Shown: positions 56,587-64,000 of the stretch, piece after piece
How the letters are laid out: each line of letters begins with the position of its first letter
How positions within the stretch are numbered: position 1 is the stretch's first letter
Assembly (NCBI RefSeq): GCF_014654895.1
Contig: NZ_BNBE01000001.1
Span: forward strand, 1,798,001 to 1,862,000
Length of the DNA: 64,000 nt
Reading direction: 5' to 3'
Source: Streptomyces filamentosus
Lineage (GTDB): Bacteria; Actinomycetota; Actinomycetes; Streptomycetales; Streptomycetaceae
Notes under the pieces: model-generated
Databases searched by the model: none
What the model was told of the DNA's origin: nothing
The model's input: only the letters and a program-made list of their open reading frames with translations
Position numbers and translations under genes: made by a program

Positions 56587-57750
56587 TCAGACGGTGTCGG
56601 GTATCGGCAGGGGGCGCTTCTCCAGGGCCGCGGCCATGACCTCGGGGAAGAGGTCGGGGGTGCAGGCGAAGGCGGGGACGCCGAGGGCGGCGAGCGCGGC
56701 GGCGTGCTCGCGGTCGTACGCCGGGGCGCCCTCGTCCGAGAGCGCGAGCAGGGCGACGCACCGCACCCCGGACGCCTGCATCGCGGCGACCCGCTTCAGC
56801 ATCTCGTCGCGGATGCCGCCCTCGTACAGGTCGCTGACGAGGACGAGGACGGTGTCGGCGGGGCGGGTGATCCGGGACTGGCAGTACGCGAGGGCCCGGT
56901 TGATGTCGGTGCCGCCGCCGAGCCGGGTGCCGAAGAGGACGTCGACCGGGTCGTCGAGCTCCTCGGTGAGGTCGACGACGGCGGTGTCGAAGACGACCAG
57001 CCGGGTCGCGACCGCCTTGAGGGAGGCGAGGACGGCGCCGAAGACGGCGGCGTACACGACGGAGGCGGCCATGGAGCCGGACTGGTCGACGCAGAGCACG
57101 ATCTCCTTCCGGACCGCCCGGGAGGCGCGGCCGTGGCCGATCAGCCGCTCGGGGACGACCGTGCCGTGCTCGGGCAGGTAGTTCCTGAGGTTGGCCCGCA
57201 GGGTGCGGTCCCAGTCGATGTCCCGGTGGCGGGGGCGGGCGATCCGGGCGGACCGGTCCAGGGCGCCGGTGACCGTCGCGCGGGTACGGGGCGCGAGCCG
57301 GGCCTCCAGGTCGGCGACGACCTTGCGGACGACGGTCCGCGCGGTCTCCCGGGTGGTCTCCGGCAGCGCCTCGTTCAGCGACAGGAGGGTGCCGACGAGG
57401 TGCACGTCGGGCTCGGCGGCCTCCAGCGTCTCCGGCTCCAGGAGGAGGCCGGCGAGGCCGAGCCGGTCGATGGCGTCGCGCTGCATGACCTGCACGACGG
57501 AGCGGGGGAAGTAGGTGCGGATGTCGCCGAGCCAGCGGGCGACGGAGGGCGCGGAGCCGCCGAGCCCGCCCCGCCGGCCACCGTCGGCCCCGCCGTCCCG
57601 GCCCTCCCCGCCGTCGTAGAGCGCGGCGAGGGCGGCGTCCATGGCGGCGTCGGCGCCGGACAGGGCGCGCCCGGTGCCCTCGGCCGCGGCGCCGCCGAGG
57701 ACGAGCCGCCAGCGGCGCAGCCGCTCGTCGGGGGTGCTGGGAGTGCTCAT
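56587..57750 (-). CDS. VWA domain-containing protein (YehP-like)
   Basis: This 387-residue protein starts at ATG 57750. A helical N-terminal region carries ARWLGDIRTYFPRSVVQVMQ. A von Willebrand A domain follows with the metal-site motif IVLCVDQSGSMAASVVYAAV, TRLGGGTDINRALAYCQSRI and VLVLVSDLYEGG. It is third in the MoxR-DUF5682-VWA operon and overlaps the DUF5682 stop by 4 bp. MoxR/VWA pairs usually act as chaperones for metal insertion or complex assembly. Confidence 0.92.
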   Translation of the reverse strand: MSTPSTPDERLRRWRLVLGGAAAEGTGRALSGADAAMDAALAALYDGGEGRDGGADGGRRGGLGGSAPSVARWLGDIRTYFPRSVVQVMQRDAIDRLGLAGLLLEPETLEAAEPDVHLVGTLLSLNEALPETTRETARTVVRKVVADLEARLAPRTRATVTGALDRSARIARPRHRDIDWDRTLRANLRNYLPEHGTVVPERLIGHGRASRAVRKEIVLCVDQSGSMAASVVYAAVFGAVLASLKAVATRLVVFDTAVVDLTEELDDPVDVLFGTRLGGGTDINRALAYCQSRITRPADTVLVLVSDLYEGGIRDEMLKRVAAMQASGVRCVALLALSDEGAPAYDREHAAALAALGVPAFACTPDLFPEVMAAALEKRPLPIPDTV

Positions 57751-60104
57751 GCGGCTGCCTCCGGGCCGAGGACGAGGTGGAGCAGGGGAAGGACGCCGTC
57801 GGCCCGCTCCTCGTCGGGGTCGGCGGCGAAGCCGGGGATGAGGGCGGCGGAGCCGGGCGCGGCGGCGTCGGGGCCCCGGGCGACGAGCTCGCCGAGGGTG
57901 CGCCGCACCCCGGCCTCGTACCCGCCGAAGGTGCGCCGCAGCAGCGGCAGGACGTCGGTGAACGCCTCGGCCGGTACGCCGGTGAGCCAGCCGTCCAGGA
58001 GGGCGAGGAGCCGCTCGTCGTGGACCAGGAGCAGCCCGCCGCCGGGGCCGCCCGCGAAGCCGTCGATCCAGGCGGCGGCGTCGGCGGGCGGGGTCCCGGG
58101 CGAGAGCGCGAGTCCCATGGCCCGGCCGGTCTCCTCCTCGGAGAGCCATCCCTCGTCGAGCAGCGTCCGCGCCGCCCGCCCCCGGATGGTCCCGGGCACC
58201 CGCTCCCCCCGCACGAGCCGGCGCAGCACCCCGGCCCAGCGGGCTACGAGGGGGCTGTCGGCGACGGGGGTCGAGGGGTCGGGGGTCGAGGGGTCGGGGG
58301 TCGGGTGCAGATCCGGGTCCGGGAGGAGGGTGATCGCCGCGTGGACGGCGTCCACGCGGTCGCGCATCTGGGCGGCGGCGTCCGCGCCGAGGCCGGCGCA
58401 GGCGGGCGGGAGGCCCACGCAGATCCGCTCGGCGAGGCCCGCGGCGACGGCCGCGAGGGCGGCCGTGTCGGTGCCGCGCACGTCGCCGTAGCGCAGGGCG
58501 CGGGCCAGGGCGGGGAGCGCGTCGGCGAGGTGGGCGGCGTCGGTGTCGAGGGCGGCCCGGTCGGCGAGGGCGCCCAGGACGGTGGGCAGGGCGCCGGTGA
58601 GCCCGGCGAGGAGGCACCGCTCGGCGAGGTCGGTGATCTCGCCGAGGGAGCCGGCGCCGAGGGCCCGGGCCTCGGCGCGGGCGGTGGCGGCGGACTCGAC
58701 GGTGGTGCCCCAGACGCCCGCCTCGACGACCCGGACGTGCAGTTCGGGCTCCCACCGCAGCCGCCAGGGCTCCCGGAAGGTGCCGGTGCCGGCCCGGCCG
58801 CCGGTGGGCGTCCCCCAGTCGACGCCGAGGAGCCGGAGCCGGTGCAGCAGCCTGCTGCGGGCGGCGTCGGTCTCCCCGCGCAGGTCGAGGTCGAGGGCGC
58901 GCTCCTCCGCCCCGGGCCTGAGGCGGAGGCGCCGCTGGAGGCGGTCGAGGTCGCGCTGGAGCGGGACGGCGGGCGCGGCGGCCGGGACCTCGCCGAGGAC
59001 GTCGCCGACGACGAGCCGGTCGCGGACGAGGTCGAGCGGCACGTCGGAACCCCCGCAGAGGACGGCGCGGACGGCGTCGGTGGTCTCGGCGAGGCCGGGG
59101 CGGGGCCGCCCGCGCAGGGCGGCGAGGGCGTCGGCGAGGCGGACGGCCTCGATGACGTCGGCGGAGGAGACGGGGTGGTCGCTCTCGCGGAGGAGCCCGG
59201 CGACCTCGGTCATCCAGCGTTCGACGGGCCGGTCGGGGGCGGAGAAGAGGTGGCCGTACCAGCCGGGGGACTCGATCCCGGCGCCGTATCCGGAGCGGCG
59301 GGCGAGCCGCCGGTGGGTCCAGGGGACCCAGGTCAGCTCGGTCTTCGTCCGGGGCAGGCCCTTGAGGAGGGCGCGGTCGGCGGTGACGGTGGTCCGGCGG
59401 GCGAGGGCGGGCACGTGCCAGGCGCCGCAGACGACGGCGACGGCGTCCCCGAACTCCTTGCGGGCGTCCCGCAGCCGGAGCCTCATGTGGGCCTCGCGGA
59501 CGAGGTCGCGCGGGTGGCCGCCGTGGCCGTACCGCTCGCGCAGGACGGTCATGGCCTCGGCGAGGGCCTCGAAGGGGGCGAGGGGGTCGGTGTCGCCGCG
59601 GAGTTCGACGACGTCCTCCCACCACTGCTCGGGGTCCTCGTGCCCGGCGGCCCGGGCGAGTTCGGCGAGCGGGTCGATGCGGGCGGCGGCGGTGTCCGCG
59701 CCGGGGGCGTGTTCCTCGCCGTCGTCCCGGGCGGGGCCGGCGGCGAGGGTGAGGGCGGCGGGGAGGTCGGCGAAGCGGACGGGGACGCCCCGGCCGAGGG
59801 CCCAGCGGATCGCGGCCCACTCGGGCGAGAAGGCGGCGAAGGGCCAGAAGGCGGCCCGTCCCGGGTCGTCGACGGCGTGCGCGAGGAGGGCGACGGGCGG
59901 GCGCATCGCCGGGTCGGCGGCGAGGGCGACGAGCGCGTCGGCCTCGGCGGGGCCCTCGATCAGCACCGCCTCCGGCCGGGCCGCCTCCAGGGCGGCGAGC
60001 ACGCCGCGCGCGGAGCCGGGCCCGTGGTGCCGCACCCCGAGCAGCAGCGGTCCGGGGGCCCTGCCCTGGGGGGCGGGGGGCCGGGCCGGTGCGAGGGCCG
60101 TCAT
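57747..60104 (-). CDS. DUF5682 family protein (YehM-like)
   Basis: This 785-residue soluble protein starts at ATG 60104. The N-terminal part has LLLGVRHHGPGSARGVLAAL, EAVLIEGPAEADALVALAAD and DAVAVVCGAWHVPALARRT. The His pairs and the GAWH segment recall the TraB/PrgY/EreA-type fold, a possible hydrolase site (inference). It lies between the MoxR ATPase and VWA genes, overlapping both by 4 bp, and is similar in size to E. coli YehM. Confidence 0.87.
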   Translation of the reverse strand: MTALAPARPPAPQGRAPGPLLLGVRHHGPGSARGVLAALEAARPEAVLIEGPAEADALVALAADPAMRPPVALLAHAVDDPGRAAFWPFAAFSPEWAAIRWALGRGVPVRFADLPAALTLAAGPARDDGEEHAPGADTAAARIDPLAELARAAGHEDPEQWWEDVVELRGDTDPLAPFEALAEAMTVLRERYGHGGHPRDLVREAHMRLRLRDARKEFGDAVAVVCGAWHVPALARRTTVTADRALLKGLPRTKTELTWVPWTHRRLARRSGYGAGIESPGWYGHLFSAPDRPVERWMTEVAGLLRESDHPVSSADVIEAVRLADALAALRGRPRPGLAETTDAVRAVLCGGSDVPLDLVRDRLVVGDVLGEVPAAAPAVPLQRDLDRLQRRLRLRPGAEERALDLDLRGETDAARSRLLHRLRLLGVDWGTPTGGRAGTGTFREPWRLRWEPELHVRVVEAGVWGTTVESAATARAEARALGAGSLGEITDLAERCLLAGLTGALPTVLGALADRAALDTDAAHLADALPALARALRYGDVRGTDTAALAAVAAGLAERICVGLPPACAGLGADAAAQMRDRVDAVHAAITLLPDPDLHPTPDPSTPDPSTPVADSPLVARWAGVLRRLVRGERVPGTIRGRAARTLLDEGWLSEEETGRAMGLALSPGTPPADAAAWIDGFAGGPGGGLLLVHDERLLALLDGWLTGVPAEAFTDVLPLLRRTFGGYEAGVRRTLGELVARGPDAAAPGSAALIPGFAADPDEERADGVLPLLHLVLGPEAAA

Positions 60105-61258
60105 GCGCCCACCTCGCGGCAGGCGCGGTAGAAGTCCTTCCAGCCGTCGCGCTCGCGGACCACGGTCTCCAGGTACTCCTGCCAGATCACCCGGTCGGCG
60201 GCCGGGTCGCGGACGACGGCGCCGAGGATCCCGGCGGCGACGTCCGAGGGGCGCAGCACGCCGTCCCCGAAGTGGGCGGCGAGGGCGAGGCCGCCGGTGA
60301 CGACGGAGATGGCCTCGGCCGTGGAGAGCGTCCCCGAGGGGGACTTGAGCCGGGTGCGGCCGTCGGCGGTGACGCCGTCGCGCAGTTCGCGGAAGACGGT
60401 GACGACCCGCCGGATCTCCGCCGCGCCGTCGGGCGGGGCGGGCAGGTCGAGGGAGCGGCCCAGCTGTTCGACGCGGCGGGCGACGATGTCCACCTCGTCC
60501 TCGGGGGTGGCGGGCAGCGGCAGGACGACGGTGTTGAAGCGGCGGCGGAGCGCGCTGGAGAGGTCGTTGACGCCCCGGTCGCGGTCGTTGGCGGTGGCGA
60601 TCAGGTTGAAGCCGGGGACGGCCTGGACCTCTTCGCCGAGCTCGGGGACGGGCAGGGTCTTCTCAGACAGCAGGGTGATGAGGGTGTCCTGCACGTCGGC
60701 GGGGACACGGGTGAGCTCCTCGACGCGGGCGATCGCGCCGCGCTCCATGGCCCGCATGACGGGGCCGGGCACGAGGGCGGCCCGGGTGGGGCCCTCGGTG
60801 AGCAGGCGGGCGTAGTTCCAGCCGTAGCGGATCGCTTCCTCGGGGGTGCCCGCGGTGCCCTGGACGAGGAGGGTCGAGTCGCCGCAGACGGCGGCGGCGA
60901 GGTGTTCGGAGACCCAGGTCTTGGCGGTGCCGGGGACGCCGAGGAGGAGCAGGGCCCGGTCGGTGGCGAGGGTGGTGACGGCGACCTCGACGATGCGGCG
61001 GGGGCCGACGTACTTGGGCGTGATCACGGTCCCGTCGGGGAGCGTGCCGCCGAGGAGGTAGGTGGCGACGGCCCGGGGCGAGAGGTGCCAGCGGGCGGGC
61101 CGGGGGCGGTCGTCCGCGGCGGCGAGCGCCGCGAGTTCGTGGGCGAAGGCGTCCTCCGCGTGGGGCCGCAGGACTTCGGCGGCGGTCCGCGGACCGCCCG
61201 GGCCGGTGTCCGTCACGGCACCGGCGCCGGGCTGCGCGATGGCCTCGGGCATGCTCAT
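60101..61258 (-). CDS. MoxR-type AAA+ ATPase (YehL-like)
   Basis: This 385-residue ATPase starts at ATG 61258. The Walker A region is LLLLGVPGTAKTWVSEHLAA. The Walker B place reads MERGAIARVEELTRVPADVQ, and sensor 1 is FNLIATANDRDRGVNDLSSA followed by the Arg finger LRRRFNTVVLPLP. It is the first gene of the operon with DUF5682 and VWA, with 4-bp ATGA overlaps, so the three are made together. Confidence 0.92.
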   Translation of the reverse strand: MSMPEAIAQPGAGAVTDTGPGGPRTAAEVLRPHAEDAFAHELAALAAADDRPRPARWHLSPRAVATYLLGGTLPDGTVITPKYVGPRRIVEVAVTTLATDRALLLLGVPGTAKTWVSEHLAAAVCGDSTLLVQGTAGTPEEAIRYGWNYARLLTEGPTRAALVPGPVMRAMERGAIARVEELTRVPADVQDTLITLLSEKTLPVPELGEEVQAVPGFNLIATANDRDRGVNDLSSALRRRFNTVVLPLPATPEDEVDIVARRVEQLGRSLDLPAPPDGAAEIRRVVTVFRELRDGVTADGRTRLKSPSGTLSTAEAISVVTGGLALAAHFGDGVLRPSDVAAGILGAVVRDPAADRVIWQEYLETVVRERDGWKDFYRACREVGA

Positions 61259-61388
61259 GGATCCCCCTCCAGCTCGTTCGACCTGCTGTGCGATCCACGG
61301 TGCACCACGCCACTGACAATCGGGTGCGACCGCGGACCGGGCCGGTCGGGGGGAGCGGGGGGGCGACCCTCCGGGGGTCAGCCGGCGG

Positions 61389-61790
61389 TCAGTTGAAGAC
61401 CGGGGAGACGGTGACGCAGCCGCCGGCCATGGCCTGGTCGCCCTTGGCCTCCTTGATGACCTTGCCCTGGTAGACGACCTTGCAGGTGAGGTCCTCGGTC
61501 TTGAGGGCGACCGGCATGACGGCGGGCGGCATGACGCCGTGCAGCTTCACGGTCCGGGTCCACGGCGTCGTGGGCTTCTTGTCGCTCTGGACCTGCGGCT
61601 GCATCGCGGTGCCGTCCCCGGCGTGGTAGTCGATCGACTCGACTCCGGTGCCGGTGACCTCGTAGGTCACCTCGTAGCTCTCGGCGACAACCTTGTCTAC
61701 CTGGTCGGCCGCCTCGGAGCAGGCTCCGAGCCCGAACGCGAGGCCGGTGGCGGCGAACGCCGAGACGACGGTGCGGACGGTGCGGTTCAT
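61389..61790 (-). CDS. MmpS-like lipoprotein
   Basis: This 133-residue protein starts at ATG 61790. The signal peptide (VVSAFAATGLAFGLGAC) ends in a lipobox. The mature part reads YEVTYEVTGTGVESIDYHAG and PTTPWTRTVKLHG, the beta-sandwich pattern of MmpS-type transport accessory proteins. Two later Cys (LTCKVV, GGCVTV) may pair. No MmpL gene adjoins; it sits between the two yeh-like operons. Confidence 0.75.
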   Translation of the reverse strand: MNRTVRTVVSAFAATGLAFGLGACSEAADQVDKVVAESYEVTYEVTGTGVESIDYHAGDGTAMQPQVQSDKKPTTPWTRTVKLHGVMPPAVMPVALKTEDLTCKVVYQGKVIKEAKGDQAMAGGCVTVSPVFN

Positions 61791-61961
61791 GGTGGTACTC
61801 CCCCTGCACGGTGGTGCGGTCGGTAAGGCCCGTGCGCTGGTTCGCACGTGACCTCACAGCACCGTAAAGGACCGGTAAAGCCACCGTGTCGCCGGGGCCT
61901 TCCCCGGGGACGGATCCGCAGGTCAACTGCACTGTCAGTGGCGGATAATACCGTCAGGTCC

Positions 61962-63302
61962 ATGAATGCCATGGGGGTGCGCCGGACGGCGGAGCAGGTG
62001 CTGGCACTGGCTCCCGACGAGGCGTCGCGCAGAGCGGGGAGCGGGCTCGGCACGGCCCGGTCGTGGAGCGGCGCGGGCACGGACGGGGGCGCCGTCTGGG
62101 GCCGCTGCGAGGGCGACGGCCCCATGCCGTACCGGACGGTCGTGGACACCACGGGGCCCGCGTGCTCCTGCACGTGTCCGAGCCGGAAGTCCCCCTGCGA
62201 GCACGCGCTCGGGCTGCTGCTCCTGTGGGCGGCGGACGAGGCGGCCGTGCCGGCGGCGGACGGGCCGCCGGACTGGGCCGCGGACCGGCTCCCGGCCCTG
62301 CGGGCGGGGGCCGCCGGGGCCGCCCGGCGGGCGGAGGGCGGCGCCCCGGCCGATCCGGAGGCCGCCCGCCGCCGGGCGGAGCGCCGGGCCGCCCGGGTGA
62401 CGGCGGGCGCCGAGGAGCTGGAGCGGCGCCTCGCGGACCTGGTGCGCGGGGGGCTCGCCGCGGCCGGGCAGCGGGGGTACGGCCCGTGGGAGGAGACCGC
62501 GGCCCGCATGGTCGACGCGCAGGCGCCGGGCCTCGCGGGCCGGGCACGCGAGCTGGGCGCGATACCGGGCTCGGGCCCGGGGTGGCCGGTGCGGCTCCTG
62601 GAGGAGTGCGCGCTGACCCACCTCCTGGACCGGGCGTGGCTGGCCGGCGACCGGCTGCCCGCCGGACTGGCGGCGACGGTCCGGACCCGGGTCGGGCTGC
62701 CCTCCGTCCCGGGCGGCACCGCGGGGCGGGACCGGTGGCTGGTCCTCGCCCAGTACGACACGGGGGACGGCCGGCTGACGACCCGTCGCATCTGGCTGCA
62801 CGGCACGGACAGCGGCCGTACGGCGCTGCTGCTCTCCTTCGGCGCGGGGGGCCGCGCGCCCGCCCTCGCGCTGCCGGTCGGCGCGGTGGTGGCGGGCGAG
62901 CTGACCCCGCACGCGGGCGCCGGGCAGCTGCGCGCGGAACCCGGCGAGCCGCTGGTCCCGGTCGGCGGGCCGGCCGGTCCGCCGCCGGGCGGCCCGGTGG
63001 GCGCGGCGCTCGACGCGTACGGGCGGGCGCTGCGGGAGGACCCGTGGCTGGACTCCTGGCCGGTGACGCTCGGCCGGGTGGTGCCCGCGCGGGCGGAGTA
63101 CGGCTGGCAGCTCGCCGACGCCGACGGCCGCGAGGCGCTGCCGCTGACCGGGGCCGACCGCGCCCGTCCGGGCCTGTGGCGGCTGCTGGCCCTGTCGGGC
63201 GGCGCTCCCGTCACGGTCTTCGGCGAGTGCGGCCACCGCGGCTTCACCCCGCTGGCCGCCTGGTCACCCGACCTGCCGGCCGAGACGGTGCCCCTCCTGT
63301 GA
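61962..63302 (+). CDS. SWIM zinc finger protein (YehQ-like)
   Basis: This 446-residue protein starts at ATG 61962 (or 61971). The SWIM motif is CSCTCPSRKSPCEHALGLLL, a Cys-x-Cys...Cys-x-His zinc site. A long helical region and a beta-rich C-terminus (DRWLVLAQYDTGDGRLTTRR) follow. A GATAAT box at 61944-61949 may be its -10. It is divergent from the MoxR operon and continues into the DUF5691 gene, an arrangement also seen in E. coli yehL-Q. Confidence 0.88.
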   Translation: MNAMGVRRTAEQVLALAPDEASRRAGSGLGTARSWSGAGTDGGAVWGRCEGDGPMPYRTVVDTTGPACSCTCPSRKSPCEHALGLLLLWAADEAAVPAADGPPDWAADRLPALRAGAAGAARRAEGGAPADPEAARRRAERRAARVTAGAEELERRLADLVRGGLAAAGQRGYGPWEETAARMVDAQAPGLAGRARELGAIPGSGPGWPVRLLEECALTHLLDRAWLAGDRLPAGLAATVRTRVGLPSVPGGTAGRDRWLVLAQYDTGDGRLTTRRIWLHGTDSGRTALLLSFGAGGRAPALALPVGAVVAGELTPHAGAGQLRAEPGEPLVPVGGPAGPPPGGPVGAALDAYGRALREDPWLDSWPVTLGRVVPARAEYGWQLADADGREALPLTGADRARPGLWRLLALSGGAPVTVFGECGHRGFTPLAAWSPDLPAETVPLL

Positions 63303-63355
63303 GCCGCCGTCCCGCTCCGTCCGCTGCCCGCACCCGCGTCCCAGGGAGGCCCCCG

Positions 63356-64000
63356 GTGCCGACGTCCGAAGCCCCGTCCGCCGCGTCCCGGCCCGTGCCC
63401 GCGTGGGAGGAGCTGGTGACGTCGGCGCTGCTCGGCACCGACCGCCGGCCGCCGCCGGGGACGCGGGGCGCCGCGGCCGCCGGGGCGCTGCTGGACGCCG
63501 CCGCCCGGCAGGCGCTGCGGCGCCGTGCGGGGCTGCGGCCGGGGCCCGCCGCCGCGTTGCCCGAGCGGGCGCCCGACGATCCGCGTCCGCCGCTGCCGGA
63601 GGCGGCCCGGCGCCGGCTCGACCGGCTGCTGGCCGGGCGGGCCGCGCCCGCGCCGCCGGGCGGCCGCCGGGGCACCGCCCCGGACCTCGCCGAACTGCTG
63701 CCGCAGTGGCTGGCGATGGCGGACGAGCGGGGCTACAAGGCGCCGCCCGCCTCGCTGCCCGCGCTGCTCGACGCGGCCAGGGCCCGCACCGACCTGCGGC
63801 CGCGGGCGCTGGCGCTCGCCGGGCCGCGCGGGCTGTGGCTGGCCCGGCTCAACCCGGAGTGGCGCTTCGCCCTGCGGGGCGGCGGCGCGGGCGGTTCGCT
63901 CCCGGACCCCGGGGACGCGGAGGCGGTGCGGGAGCTGTGGGAGGAGGGCCTGTTCGCGGAGCGGGTCGCGCTGCTCGGAGCCGTACGGGCGAAGGATCCG
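63356..64000 (+). CDS. DUF5691 domain protein, N-terminal part (runs out of the window)
   Basis: The frame is open from GTG 63356, behind AGGGAGG, to the window end. A GTG at 63299 overlapping the SWIM stop (GTGA) is a possible alternative. It begins PAWEELVTSALLGTDRRPPP and continues with ELLPQWLAMADERGYKAPPA and LALAGPRGLWLARLNPEWRF, the usual opening of DUF5691 proteins that accompany SWIM and MoxR/VWA genes. At least 215 residues are present; function unknown. Confidence 0.85.
   Translation, partial: MPTSEAPSAASRPVPAWEELVTSALLGTDRRPPPGTRGAAAAGALLDAAARQALRRRAGLRPGPAAALPERAPDDPRPPLPEAARRRLDRLLAGRAAPAPPGGRRGTAPDLAELLPQWLAMADERGYKAPPASLPALLDAARARTDLRPRALALAGPRGLWLARLNPEWRFALRGGGAGGSLPDPGDAEAVRELWEEGLFAERVALLGAVRAKDP

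Noticed and set aside
57777..60131. A 784-codon plus-strand frame
   Set aside because: It is antisense to DUF5682, with Gly/Glu/Val shadow composition.

Overview
The window is very GC-rich, packed with GC-ending codons, frequent GTG starts and long shadow frames. Its gene order (sdhCDAB, trpS, glyA, mdh, folD, purH/purN, sucCD) is that of the conserved core of a Streptomyces chromosome. No plasmid, phage structural, rRNA, tRNA or CRISPR features are visible.

Layout. 0-8 kb: end of a Clp-N protein, small membrane and hypothetical genes, a GH20 lipoprotein hexosaminidase, an OHCU decarboxylase that seems to start at CTG, and sdhCDAB. 8-18 kb: a small protein ending in Gly-Gly that looks beta-grasp-like, a MarR/MFS pair with a 35-nt operator-like palindrome, a DUF4132 (MolR/YehI-like) gene, a membrane protein/DCC thiol protein/TetR operon with two palindromes on its promoter, an orphan peptide-binding protein and a metallophosphoesterase. 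18.4-20.9 kb: a probable small mobile segment, with a large serine recombinase among intact, altered and truncated copies of one small membrane-protein gene. 21-34 kb: D,D-carboxypeptidase, BrkB, a DprE1/DprE2-like pair, trpS, glyA behind a ZTP riboswitch, ornithine aminotransferase, a repeat-rich spacer, a polysaccharide deacetylase under a DasR-like site, and a YgiB/YgiC-like pair. 34-38 kb: an ECF41 sigma factor, a MocR regulator, an NAD(P)-binding protein and an AhpD-like protein. 38-41.5 kb: a three-gene operon in which a membrane protein and a small helical protein share a 15-residue motif of the kind seen in amyloid signalling. 41.5-50 kb: mdh, folD-DUF3017, purH and purN. 50-56 kb: cell-envelope genes, an HTH/sigma-like/transmembrane fusion, and sucDC. 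56.5-64 kb: a MoxR ATPase/DUF5682/VWA operon facing a SWIM zinc-finger/DUF5691 operon, resembling Escherichia coli yehL-M-P-Q; the DUF4132 gene at 10 kb is the counterpart of yehI.

How the genes fit together. Three TCA-cycle steps (succinyl-CoA synthetase, succinate dehydrogenase, malate dehydrogenase) lie in one window. GlyA and FolD supply the one-carbon units that PurN and PurH consume. PurH also consumes ZMP, the precursor of the ZTP sensed by the glyA riboswitch, so this is a coherent folate/purine feedback group. The most novel-looking items are the shared-motif operon (39.2-41.4 kb), the Gly-Gly small protein (7.8 kb), the recombinase locus and the ECF41 locus with a TGTCACA element.
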